Made by a program: the position numbers and the translations under genes | In this document: piece by piece, positions 7,227-16,390 of the stretch | Layout: the number at the start of each line of letters is the position of its first letter | Numbering within the stretch: the first letter of the stretch is position 1 | Notes under the pieces: generated by a model | What the model saw: only the letters and a program-made list of their open reading frames with translations | The model's database searches: none | What the model was told of the DNA's origin: nothing | From: DSWT01 sp035420085 | GTDB lineage: Bacteria > Chloroflexota > Anaerolineae > B4-G1 > SLSP01 | Direction of reading: 5' to 3' | NCBI GenBank assembly: GCA_035420085.1 | Contig: DAOLUH010000007.1 | Span: 1 to 64,000, forward strand | Length of the DNA: 64,000 bases

Positions 7227-8510
7227 CTACGGGAGAATCATTGCCTTGCGTTCCGGCCCCACGCTGATGAAGGTGACGGGCACGCCGGTCAGCTCTTCGA
7301 TGCGGGCGATGTAGGCCTGCGCGGCGGGCGGCAGGTCGGCGCGGCGGCGCGCGCCGCTGATGTCCTCTTGCCAACCGGGCAGTTCCTCGTAGATTGGCCG
7401 ACAACGGCTGAGCACCTCCGCGCCCCATTCGGCGGGGCAGTGCTCGATGCGCTCGCCGTCCAACTCGTAGGCCACCGCGATCCGCAGCGACGGCAGGCCA
7501 CTGAGGATGTCCAGCTTGCTCACCGCGATGTCGGTCAACCCGTTTACCTGGGCGGCGTAACGCAAGAGCACGACATCGAGCCAGCCGCAGCGCCGGGGGC
7601 GTCCGGTGGTCGTCCCATATTCGTGGCCGATTTCGCGGATGTGTTCGCCGAGATCGTCGTTCAGTTCGGTGGGGAAGGGGCCAGCGCCTACACGGGTAGT
7701 GTAGGCTTTGGCGATGCCGATCACGCGCGTCACTTCTTTGGGACCGATGCCCAATCCCGTCATCGCCCCGCCGCTGATGGGCGACGAGCTGGTGACGAAG
7801 GGGTAGGTGCCCAGGTTGAGATCGAGCAGCGTCCCCTGCGCGCCTTCGCCGATGACGTGTTTGCCTTCGGCCAAGGCCCGGCCTATCAACGCGGTCCCAT
7901 CCACCAGATGCGGCGCGAGTTGCTCGGCGGCCTGGTGGAGCTGCGCCACGATCTGGCCGGCGGGCTGCGCCGACAAACCGTACAGATTGACCAGCCGCTC
8001 GTTGTGGGCGTCCACCAACGCGCCTACCGCCTCGGCGAAGAGGTTCGGTTCACGCATTTGGCCGGCGCGCAGGCCCGCACGCTGCGCCTTATCGGCGTAG
8101 GCCGGGCCGATGCCACGCTTCGTCGTGCCAATCGCTTCGTATCCACGTTTCAATTCCGAGGCGCCGTCAAGCGCCTGGTGTGTGGGCAGGATGAGATGGG
8201 CGCCCGCGGCGAGCTTCAGGTGCGCCGGGCCGACATCCAGCCCCAAACTGCGCAGTGTTTCCATCTCCCGCAACAAAACCAAAGGGTTGACGACTGTGCC
8301 TGCGCCGATCAGACAGGTAACGCGAGGATAGAGAATGCCGGAGGGGATGAGGTGCAAGGCCAGCTTGCGCCCCTCCGCGATGACGGTGTGCCCGGCATTA
8401 TCTCCGCCGTTGAACCGCGCGACGATGTCTGCCTGGGCCGCAAAATAATCCACGACCCGGCCTTTGCCTTCATCTCCCCATTGCGCTCCGACAATCACGG
8501 TGACTGGCAT
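7227..8510 (-). CDS. purA: Adenylosuccinate synthetase
   Basis: Catalyses the GTP-dependent joining of IMP and aspartate, the first committed step to AMP. The 427 residues match the bacterial length. The N-terminus has the nucleotide loop GAQWGDEGKGRVVD with the catalytic Asp, followed by NGGDNAGHTV. Later blocks include GTTKRGIGPAYADK, GEGAQGTLLDLNLGTYPFV, TTGRPRRCGWLD and the C-terminal SVGPER. The start is ATG 8510 with GGGAGG a few nt upstream. Gene order purA-alr-M50 on one strand suggests partial co-transcription, although repeats lie in both gaps. Confidence 0.97.
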   Translation of the reverse strand: MPVTVIVGAQWGDEGKGRVVDYFAAQADIVARFNGGDNAGHTVIAEGRKLALHLIPSGILYPRVTCLIGAGTVVNPLVLLREMETLRSLGLDVGPAHLKLAAGAHLILPTHQALDGASELKRGYEAIGTTKRGIGPAYADKAQRAGLRAGQMREPNLFAEAVGALVDAHNERLVNLYGLSAQPAGQIVAQLHQAAEQLAPHLVDGTALIGRALAEGKHVIGEGAQGTLLDLNLGTYPFVTSSSPISGGAMTGLGIGPKEVTRVIGIAKAYTTRVGAGPFPTELNDDLGEHIREIGHEYGTTTGRPRRCGWLDVVLLRYAAQVNGLTDIAVSKLDILSGLPSLRIAVAYELDGERIEHCPAEWGAEVLSRCRPIYEELPGWQEDISGARRRADLPPAAQAYIARIEELTGVPVTFISVGPERKAMILP

Positions 8511-8601
8511 GGTTAACCTCCCTCAATCGTAATTCGTGATGCGTCATTCATATCCTGATCTTGTTGTATCACAAATGTGGAAAGACACAAAGCGGAGGCT
8601 T

Positions 8602-8629
8602 TTGAAGTCTATCTTGATTGGATTATAAT
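8602..8629 (+). promoter_or_regulatory. Probable promoter of the kinase-regulator fusion
   Basis: TTGAAG (8602-8607), a 16-nt spacer and an exact TATAAT (8624-8629) lie about 50 nt upstream of the start codon. Confidence 0.6.
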
Positions 8630-8679
8630 GACTTTGCATTTTACCTTCGCAACATTTCACTACCCATAGGGAGGTCACG

Positions 8680-10971
8680 GTGATATTTTCTGACCAGCAT
8701 GTCGCGCTTCTGAGTGCGTTGGCAGCGCTACTCTTCTTGGCTATGAGCGTGTCTGTGTGGGTGCGCGCGCGCGCGAAGGTTGCCCGGTTGGAACAGGATT
8801 ACGCCGCGCGTACTGCCATCCTCCGCGAGAGTGAGCGCCAGTACCGGCTGCTGGCCGATAATATGGTGGATGTCGTCTGGACCCTTGATCCTCACACGCT
8901 GCGGTTCACTTACGTTAGTCCATCCGTGGTTAAATTGCGCGGCTTCACGCCGGAAGAGGTGTTGGCGCAGCCGATTGAGGAGGTCGTCACACCGGCATCG
9001 CTGGCAGTTATCCAGGCTGGCCTACCGGGTAGTATCCAGCGTTACCTGGCTGGTGAGCGCGATGCGCTGATACAAATGAACGAAATCGAGCAGTACTGCA
9101 AGGGCGGCGGGACGGTATGGACCGAAGTGGCGACCACCTTTGTGCAGCGTGACGATGGCAGTTTGGAGGTCGTCGGCGTTTCGCGCAACATTGACAAACG
9201 TCATCGCACAGAGGCGGCGCTGCGCGAGAGTGAGGAACGTTTTGCCATCGTTCTCAATACCATGGATGCTTTCGTTTATGTCGCCACGCTGGATACATAC
9301 GAGGTTCTCTTCATCAACCAGCACGCCCGCGCGCTCTTTGGGGAGGTCGTCGGCCAGACGTGCTGGCAGGCGCTTCAAGCCGGCCAGTCCGGCCCTTGTC
9401 CCTTCTGCACGAACCGTTACCTGCTGGACGAGGACGGGCGGCCCACCGGCCCCTATACCTGGGAGTTTCAGAATACTCGCACCGGCGCCTGGTATCATAT
9501 CCAGGATCAGGCCATTGTGTGGCCCGATGGACGGATTGTGCGTCTGGAAGTCGCCAGCGATATCACTAAAGTGAAAGAATCCGAAGCGCAGCGGCAGCGC
9601 CTGGCCGTGTTGGAAGAGCGCGAGCGCATCGGGCAGGATTTGCACGACGATCTGGGGCAGATTATGGGCTATATCGCCGTCCAGACGCAGGCCATTCAGG
9701 AGCACCTGGAAGATACGGAGGCCGACGTGCTCCGGGCGATGCTGGCGCGCGTGCTTCAGGCGGCGCAAAGAGCTTCTGCGGACTTGCGCACTTACATCTT
9801 GGGCATCCGCTCTCCATCTGTGCCGACCACGCCGGATTTTGTCGTCGCGTTGCAGGCTTTTCGTCAGGAGATGCGCGCGTCCCATGGCCTGGATGTGCAG
9901 TTGAGCCTGCCTGACGGGAACATCACTGTGCTGCCGCACGTGGAGACGCAACTGCTGCGCATTGTCCAGGAGGCGCTCGTCAATGTGCGCAAGCACGCCG
10001 GCGTGCAGGTGGCGCGCGTCATCGTGACCTTGCATCTGGACGAGGTGCAGGTGGTGATTGCGGACGATGGCGTGGGATTTGATGCCCCATCCTATTTACC
10101 CGGCGTGGTGCTCCAAGACCCCATCCACATGAACAAGAGTCGGGCGGGATTTGGACTCGATATTATGCGCGAGCGTGCTGCTTCGGTCGGCGGCAGTCTT
10201 GAGGTGCGCTCCGCGCCCGGCGCGGGCACGCAGGTGATTGTGCGTGTGCCGTGCGGCGCGCCCGCCGTTGTCTCGGACGAGAAGCCGTGGCAGAGCTGGC
10301 GGGTCTTGTTGGCCGACGACCATACCCTGTTTTTGGCGGGCCTGCGTAATCTGCTGCACAGCCGCGGGGTGCAGGTGGTGGGAATGGCGCGCAACGGGGC
10401 AGAAGCGCAGAGCCTGGCCCGCACTACGCGCCCCGACCTGATCCTGATGGACGTCCACATGCCCGTGTGCGATGGCCTGGAAGCCACGCGCATCATCCAC
10501 GCGGAGATGCCGGCGGTCAAAATCGTCATGCTCACCGTTGAAGCCGATGATGAGGCATTGTTCGGGGCGCTCAAAGCCGGCGCTTCCGGTTATTTGCTCA
10601 AGGCCCTGCAGAGTGAGCCGTTCTTCGAGCTGCTCGCGCAAGTGATGCAGGGCGAGGTCACGCTGTCGCCGGGCCTGGCCTCCCGCGTGCTGACGGAGTT
10701 TTCCCGGCAAATGCCGCAGACCGCCGCCGCGCCTGAGGGAACGAACGCCGCACCCGCGTTCGCGGCGTTGACCGAGCGCCAGTTGGAGATTCTCGACCTC
10801 GTCGCGCGTGGCCTGACCTACAAAGAGATCGGGCAGCAGTTGTACCTGAGCGAGCGCACCGTCCGCTACCACATGGGGCAAATCCTGGAAGGCCTGCAAC
10901 TGGAAAACCGCCACGCCGCGGTCGTTTATGCGCGGCAGAAGGGGTTGGGGACGGGGATGGTTGCGGGATAG
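8680..10971 (+). CDS. Membrane-anchored PAS histidine kinase fused to a NarL-type response regulator
   Basis: One 763-residue chain carries a complete two-component pathway. In order: a membrane helix (about 8-28), PAS (about 50-175), a second PAS with a Cys-Pro-Phe-Cys pair (about 185-305), a HisKA_3 dimerisation domain with phospho-acceptor His in ERERIGQDLHDDLG (about residue 322), an HATPase domain with N box EALVNVRKHA and G box GFGLDIMRERA, a receiver domain with LLADDH and LILMDVHMP (Asp near 590), and a LuxR-type helix-turn-helix (LTERQLEILDLVARG...SERTVRYHM). GTG at 8680 is chosen because GGGAGG lies 5 nt upstream. Kinase and NarL-type regulator are usually separate proteins; here the DNA-binding domain would stay tethered to the membrane unless it is cleaved. 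It stands alone between purA and the surface-protein genes, so targets are unknown; the genes downstream are candidates by position only. Confidence 0.93.
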   Translation: MIFSDQHVALLSALAALLFLAMSVSVWVRARAKVARLEQDYAARTAILRESERQYRLLADNMVDVVWTLDPHTLRFTYVSPSVVKLRGFTPEEVLAQPIEEVVTPASLAVIQAGLPGSIQRYLAGERDALIQMNEIEQYCKGGGTVWTEVATTFVQRDDGSLEVVGVSRNIDKRHRTEAALRESEERFAIVLNTMDAFVYVATLDTYEVLFINQHARALFGEVVGQTCWQALQAGQSGPCPFCTNRYLLDEDGRPTGPYTWEFQNTRTGAWYHIQDQAIVWPDGRIVRLEVASDITKVKESEAQRQRLAVLEERERIGQDLHDDLGQIMGYIAVQTQAIQEHLEDTEADVLRAMLARVLQAAQRASADLRTYILGIRSPSVPTTPDFVVALQAFRQEMRASHGLDVQLSLPDGNITVLPHVETQLLRIVQEALVNVRKHAGVQVARVIVTLHLDEVQVVIADDGVGFDAPSYLPGVVLQDPIHMNKSRAGFGLDIMRERAASVGGSLEVRSAPGAGTQVIVRVPCGAPAVVSDEKPWQSWRVLLADDHTLFLAGLRNLLHSRGVQVVGMARNGAEAQSLARTTRPDLILMDVHMPVCDGLEATRIIHAEMPAVKIVMLTVEADDEALFGALKAGASGYLLKALQSEPFFELLAQVMQGEVTLSPGLASRVLTEFSRQMPQTAAAPEGTNAAPAFAALTERQLEILDLVARGLTYKEIGQQLYLSERTVRYHMGQILEGLQLENRHAAVVYARQKGLGTGMVAG

Positions 10972-11029
10972 CAAAACCAGCTCGATATGCCAAAACGCTT
11001 GCAATCCTCCCCGGTTTGAATGGCTGCGA

Positions 11030-11057
11030 TTTGTCTGTTGCACAAAAGCACTATAAT
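11030..11057 (+). promoter_or_regulatory. Probable promoter of the GH13 surface protein
   Basis: An exact TATAAT (11052-11057) is preceded by TTGTCT-like sequence (11031-11036) at a slightly short 15-nt spacing. The start codon is 100 nt downstream. The -10 is strong and the -35 weak. Confidence 0.45.
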
Positions 11058-11157
11058 CGAGTTTAATGCTAATGCGCGCGAACTGAATCAAAGCAGATTG
11101 AACATTTTTTGTCTGCTCATCTGTGTGGTCTGGGGTTCATTGACCAAGGAGGTTCCC

Positions 11158-14100
11158 ATGCAAGACAAACACTGGCGCAGAAAAGTTGTGATTGTGGTTG
11201 TGTTGGTGGCTATGTTGCCTATTTTCTTCCGTGTTTCTCCCGCGCGCGCCGGCGGTCGCACCGTGGACGGCAATCCGTCCGATTGGACCGGTACAGCACC
11301 CTCCGTCGCCCACACCGACGCCGAAAGCAATGGCGAATGGATCTACAAAGGCGCAGCGGATGACTGTCGCACCGACCCCCCCGGCACGGATGAATCCAAT
11401 GCCGATATTACTGAAGTGCGCCTGACCACCGATGGCACCTCTCTCTATTTTCTTTTCCGCCTCAAAGATGTCACCGACGTCAACAAAGTCAATGTGGCGG
11501 TGACGATTGATACGGATCAGAATAGTACAGATAACGAACGCAGTTGGATTGGTGATGATGCCGATGGGTTAACGCTCGGTCGGCAATTTATGCGTTGGGA
11601 ACGTATCATTAACTTCCATGGCATTGGCGGCTTGGGACAGGTTGAACTTTATGCCGATGATGGCAGTAGTTGGTATGCGCCCCCTTCTGGCTATCAAATC
11701 AACATCAGCACCGCCAACGATGTGCTCGAAGCGCGAGTCCCTTTGAGCGATCTCGGCCTGAACGCCAACTTGGATTTCGTAATGACTGGTGTCTCTTTTG
11801 TCGGCAACAACACTTGGAATAATTCTGGCGATTCTACCTACGACATCTCCGGTTCCCATGACGCCGTTGACGTGATGAGCACGCCCGGCCAAACCGGCAA
11901 CGCCTGGGGCCGCGACCTGAACGACGGCAACGTCTACTTTGGCTGGTGGATCCAGTTGCGCGGTTCAACAGAGGCGCCAACCGCTGTGGCCTGGGACCGG
12001 CTCTACCACTCCGCGTGCGATCAGCTCAAGGCCTACAACTGTCCAGCCAAAGACCATCCTGTCGAACAATATGTCCCCTCCGCCGGACAGAGCGTCCGCT
12101 TCCTGAGCGCACGACGTTACAGCACCGATGGCACCGTTGCGCCCGGCGGTGTGACGGATGTCTACGTCTTCGATGACGAGAGCGCGGATGCCTATTTCAT
12201 GGCGCACCAAAACGACCTGACCGACGATAGCACCTATCCCCGGCTGCGCTACTATTACAGCAGCGAACAATTCGTGGACGCCGCCAAAGTGGATACCTGG
12301 ACCGGCACCTGGAACGGCACGACCGAGATAACATACGATATTTTCAAGGCCACATTGCCGGCGCAGAACCCCGGCAATGTGTACTACACCTTTATCGCCA
12401 GAGATGAGAGCGGTGACCGCTATCTCTGCCGCAGCGGCTTCGGTAGCGGGCCGGAGAATCGCGGCTGGACCAAGCAATGGGTCCGCGATGGGCAATGCAC
12501 CAATAACGACTACGCCTATACCGTGATTGACGATGACATCACCGGGCCGACCATCGAGAACGTAACTTTCACCGATAACGGCTCCAATGCCCAGGTCTGC
12601 GCGACGGTTTACGATACCAACACCCGCAGCGGCGACAACGACAGCGGCGTGCAGAGCGTGCAGGTGCGTTACAGCGCCACTCGCGCCGATGTCGCCAACG
12701 GTACCGGGGGTACGACTGCCGCAATGTCCAACAGCAGCGGGAATACGTATTGCGTCAACGGCCTGAACTTCACCAACCCCACCTATTACCGCGTTGAGGC
12801 GACCAACAACGACTATGACAACAGCCGCGCCGCCGACCGCGAATCCAGCGCGAGCAGCACCTATTGCACCGGCGGGAGTTGCGCGGGCGGGGCCGGCGCC
12901 TCGCAAAACAACGACGTGTGGTGGAACGAGGTCTATCACGATACCCGCGCGGCTTACTACCGCACCCCATTTGGCGCCGTGCCGACGGGCCAGAGCATCC
13001 AGATTCGCCTGCGCGCGGCGCAAAACGATTTGACCGCGGCTACCCTTGTGGTCTACAATGCCGTGAGTGGAACGCAATGGCTGGTCGAAAATACCCCAGA
13101 AAGCAGCGATGGGACGTACAGCTATTACAAGTTCACGATCCCCTCCCAATCTTCCGCCCGCATCCTTTATTACAAGTTCCGCCTCACCGATGGCACGGAT
13201 TGCGACTGGTACGTGGACAACTATGCCCATAATGCCTACGACCACGAAGACCGTTACGAAAACGGGACCGGGATGATGGTGACCGGAAAGGCCGGCGATC
13301 CGTGCAGTGATTCGGCGGATGGGTACGCCAACAACGCATTCAACATCACAATTTACAACCAATCTGCCTACACTACCCACTTGAGCGACTGGGCCAAGAA
13401 CGCCGTCATCTACCAAATTATGCCCGACCGCTTCCGCGATGGCAATCCCGATAACGTAGATGACTGGCCTTACACCGACGTCTATGGCACACCGCAGCAC
13501 ATTCACAGTACCTGGAATGAAGCTGTAGACGACCCGCGTGTGGCCGGGGCGTACTACCAAAAGTGGAGCGCGGATTTCTTCGGCGGCGACCTCCAGGGCA
13601 TCATAGATGAACTGGATTACCTCAAGGCGCAGGGCGTGACGGCGCTGTATCTCAATCCCATCTTCGCTTCGCCCTCCAACCACGGTTACGATACGAGCGA
13701 CTATCTGAAAATCAACCCGCGCTACGGCACAAACGCGCTCTTCCAAACCCTGGCGACCGAGGCGGAAAGTCGCGGCATCAAGATCATCCTGGATGGCGTC
13801 TTCAACCACACCGGCTCGGACTCGCGCTACTTCGACCGTTACAATCGCTGGGACACCGATGGCAATGCTTCAACGTCTGCTAACACCTCCGGCGCGTGCG
13901 AGGCGCAGGCATCTACTTACAACGATCTCTATACTTTCAAAGCCAGCACCACCGGCCCTTGTAGTGGACGCACCGACGGCAACCAGCAGTACGATTCCTG
14001 GTGGGGTTACGATACGCTGCCGTTGTTGAATGAAAACGCTGCCGTCAAGAATTTGGTCTTCGATCATAGCAACGACAATACGCCTGCCAATCACGTTATC

Positions 14101-16299
14101 CAATACTGGTATAGCCAGGGCGCCGACGGTTGGCGCTTCGACGTGGCGGACGAGGTCAGCCATAGCTTCTGGCAGGATTTCCGCGCGCGGGTCAAGAACG
14201 ACGACAACCTCAACGGTCCGCTCTACTCCGAAGTCTGGTTCGAGGCGACGCCCTGGTTGTTCGGCGACCAACTCGACGCGACGATGAACTACCGCTACCG
14301 CAAGGCCGTCTTGGGCTTTCTCATTGACTCCACCTGGACCGACAATGACAACAACGGCGACCAGACGATGTGGGCACTGTCGCCCTCGGCGTTCGATTAC
14401 GTGCTCAATTCTATCCGCGAGGACTATCCCGCCGAAGCCTGGTACGCAATGATGAACCTGATGGACTCGCACGACACCAACCGCGCGCTGTTCGTACTGC
14501 GGGAGAAATCCGATAATCTTACTGTGGCCATCGCCAAGATGAAGCTGATGGCGGCCCTGCAATTCACCTATCCCGGCGCGCCCACCCTCTACTACGGCAA
14601 TGAAGTGGGGTTAGGCGCGCGGGACTACGGCGGTTACGGGACCTGGGGCGCAGGCAAGACGGTGGGCGGGATCACGCAAGACGACCCCTACAACCGCGCG
14701 CCGTATCCCTGGGCCGATGCGAACGGCAGTCTACCCTCCGGCCTGCCCAACACCGGTCTGCGCGACGTTTACCGCATCCTGGCCCTCACCCGCAACAACT
14801 ACGACGTGCTCCGCAGCGGCGACGTGACCACGCTGGCGGCCAACGATACCACCAAAGTCTACGCCTACGCGCGCACCGATGCCACGGATGACAAATCGCC
14901 GACCTGCGCCATCGCCATCTTCAACCGTGCTGAATCTGCCAATAGTGTTACGCTCAGTGGGTTGCCTACGGCTTGCAGCGGCACCGTGGAAGACGTGCTC
15001 AACGGCGGCGCGGATTACACCATCAGCGGCGGCAGTCTCACCGTGAACAACCTGCCCGCGCTGACCGCTGCCGTTCTCGTCCCCGCCTTCGATAATCCCC
15101 ACACCACGGATACCATCACCAGTTTGCCGCCTGTCTCGGTGAGCGCGGAGAGCGTCGCGGCCAACCTCGCCAACAGCGGCAGCACGGCGATCAACGCTAC
15201 GGTCCGCGATGTGGCAGGGCAAACGTTGCCGGCGGGCGTCACCGTCAACTTTGAGATCGTCAGCGGCGGTGGCGCGTTGAGCAGCGCGACGGCGACCACG
15301 GATGGCAGCGGCGTCGCTTCGGTCACGTACAACGCACCATCATCAGGGTCAAGCACTGTTGTCATCCGCGCCACCATCACCGCACCGAGCGGCGTGGTCT
15401 ACAGCGGCGAAACCACCGTCTTTGTGGGGTATCAGGCGACCGTCGTGGCCCGTGCCACCTCGCTGGCGACGATTGGCCCGTACACACTGGATCAATCCGG
15501 GCAGGCGCAGGTCAACCTCTGGGCGCGCAAAGAGGGCCGCGGTGAGCCGGTGCTCACGCTGGCGCGGTATGACAAAAACCCGCGCAGTGGGAAAACCGAT
15601 ACGGGCAACACCTATTACGATGTGCACTTGAGCAGCACAACTAACATAGATGCCCTCACTGTGCGTTTCCATTATTACGCCGATACGAATGAGAACAGCA
15701 ACAAACTGTATTGGTACAATGCCGGGTGGACCGAAGTCACCGGAGCGATTTTGAACACAGGCGGTACAGGCGGCTATCTGGAATTCACCTTCACCTCTAC
15801 ATCGTCGCCGGGCCTGGGGGCGCTCGTCGGCGGTGAATTTGGCGCGGGCGGCGGTACGCCGAGCGAGCCTACGGCTGTGACACTGGCAGCCTTCGCCGCC
15901 GCCTCACATAATGACGGCATCCTCGTGACCTGGGAAACCGCCGCCGAGCTGGACAACGTCGGCTTCAACCTCTACCGCGGCGCGACCGCCGACGGGCCGT
16001 ACACGCGGCTGAACGCGACGCTCATCCCGCCGCAGAACCCCGGCTCGGTGTTGGGCGCGGTCTACGAATGGACGGATGCTTCCATCACGCCCGGTGTTGT
16101 TTACTATTACAAGCTCGAAGACCTGGACGTCAAAGGCGTGTCCACGTTCCACGGGCCCATCGGTGTGACCCTCGTTGCAGCGCCAAACACGCTCGTGCTG
16201 CGCGGCCTGCGCGGGTGGAGTGCGTGGGGTATAAGTGGACTGGGCCTGGCTGTGCTTGCCTTGTGGGGGTGGGGTCTGCGCGTATCCAAGCGACGTTGA
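11158..16299 (+). CDS. Secreted, anchored GH13 alpha-amylase/neopullulanase-like protein
   Basis: Cell-surface alpha-glucan hydrolase of 1,713 residues. ATG 11158 is chosen over the upstream in-frame start at 11020 because GGAGG lies 5 nt before it and a signal peptide (basic KHWRRK, hydrophobic run, cleavage after SPARA) follows at once. Domains: a DOMON/CBM9-like beta domain (about 38-290), beta-sandwich starch-binding-like regions (about 290-740), and a GH13 barrel (about 749-1290) with DGVFNH (Asp879), nucleophile Asp995 in GWRFDVADE, acid/base Glu1025 in SEVWFE and Asp1106 in DSHDTNR. A Big_1-like Ig domain (about 1325-1430), a beta domain and the shared C-terminal module from residue 1571 follow, ending in a membrane helix and SKRR. 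All catalytic residues are present. Cyclomaltodextrinase/neopullulanase-type specificity is likely from the YQIMPDRF start, but not certain. Confidence 0.93.
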   Translation: MQDKHWRRKVVIVVVLVAMLPIFFRVSPARAGGRTVDGNPSDWTGTAPSVAHTDAESNGEWIYKGAADDCRTDPPGTDESNADITEVRLTTDGTSLYFLFRLKDVTDVNKVNVAVTIDTDQNSTDNERSWIGDDADGLTLGRQFMRWERIINFHGIGGLGQVELYADDGSSWYAPPSGYQINISTANDVLEARVPLSDLGLNANLDFVMTGVSFVGNNTWNNSGDSTYDISGSHDAVDVMSTPGQTGNAWGRDLNDGNVYFGWWIQLRGSTEAPTAVAWDRLYHSACDQLKAYNCPAKDHPVEQYVPSAGQSVRFLSARRYSTDGTVAPGGVTDVYVFDDESADAYFMAHQNDLTDDSTYPRLRYYYSSEQFVDAAKVDTWTGTWNGTTEITYDIFKATLPAQNPGNVYYTFIARDESGDRYLCRSGFGSGPENRGWTKQWVRDGQCTNNDYAYTVIDDDITGPTIENVTFTDNGSNAQVCATVYDTNTRSGDNDSGVQSVQVRYSATRADVANGTGGTTAAMSNSSGNTYCVNGLNFTNPTYYRVEATNNDYDNSRAADRESSASSTYCTGGSCAGGAGASQNNDVWWNEVYHDTRAAYYRTPFGAVPTGQSIQIRLRAAQNDLTAATLVVYNAVSGTQWLVENTPESSDGTYSYYKFTIPSQSSARILYYKFRLTDGTDCDWYVDNYAHNAYDHEDRYENGTGMMVTGKAGDPCSDSADGYANNAFNITIYNQSAYTTHLSDWAKNAVIYQIMPDRFRDGNPDNVDDWPYTDVYGTPQHIHSTWNEAVDDPRVAGAYYQKWSADFFGGDLQGIIDELDYLKAQGVTALYLNPIFASPSNHGYDTSDYLKINPRYGTNALFQTLATEAESRGIKIILDGVFNHTGSDSRYFDRYNRWDTDGNASTSANTSGACEAQASTYNDLYTFKASTTGPCSGRTDGNQQYDSWWGYDTLPLLNENAAVKNLVFDHSNDNTPANHVIQYWYSQGADGWRFDVADEVSHSFWQDFRARVKNDDNLNGPLYSEVWFEATPWLFGDQLDATMNYRYRKAVLGFLIDSTWTDNDNNGDQTMWALSPSAFDYVLNSIREDYPAEAWYAMMNLMDSHDTNRALFVLREKSDNLTVAIAKMKLMAALQFTYPGAPTLYYGNEVGLGARDYGGYGTWGAGKTVGGITQDDPYNRAPYPWADANGSLPSGLPNTGLRDVYRILALTRNNYDVLRSGDVTTLAANDTTKVYAYARTDATDDKSPTCAIAIFNRAESANSVTLSGLPTACSGTVEDVLNGGADYTISGGSLTVNNLPALTAAVLVPAFDNPHTTDTITSLPPVSVSAESVAANLANSGSTAINATVRDVAGQTLPAGVTVNFEIVSGGGALSSATATTDGSGVASVTYNAPSSGSSTVVIRATITAPSGVVYSGETTVFVGYQATVVARATSLATIGPYTLDQSGQAQVNLWARKEGRGEPVLTLARYDKNPRSGKTDTGNTYYDVHLSSTTNIDALTVRFHYYADTNENSNKLYWYNAGWTEVTGAILNTGGTGGYLEFTFTSTSSPGLGALVGGEFGAGGGTPSEPTAVTLAAFAAASHNDGILVTWETAAELDNVGFNLYRGATADGPYTRLNATLIPPQNPGSVLGAVYEWTDASITPGVVYYYKLEDLDVKGVSTFHGPIGVTLVAAPNTLVLRGLRGWSAWGISGLGLAVLALWGWGLRVSKRR
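15868..16296 (+). repeat. C-terminal Fn3-like anchor module, copy 1
   Basis: It encodes PTAVTLAAF...ILVTWETAAELDNVGFNLYR...LNATLIPPQNPGSVLG...YYYKLEDLDVKGVSTFHGPI, then a hydrophobic helix and SKRR. This copy diverges from copies 2-4 in the segment before the helix. Confidence 0.9.
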
Positions 16300-16390
16300 G
16301 ATTTTGTGAGTGTGGCGCTTCTGCTCTTACCAGGATGTTCACGCATAAGGGTGCGCGAACTATTATCAGTTGGCGATGAAAGGAGTGATG

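Noticed and set aside
5914..8516. Long forward ORFs opposite alr and purA
   Set aside because: The reverse frames encode clear full-length enzymes. The forward products are Arg/His-rich antisense translations.
11965..13809. Long reverse-strand ORF (614 codons) opposite the GH13 gene
   Set aside because: Antisense shadow in high-GC coding DNA. The forward frame carries catalytic motifs, while the reverse product is a low-complexity Val/Ile/Ala/Gly string without domains.
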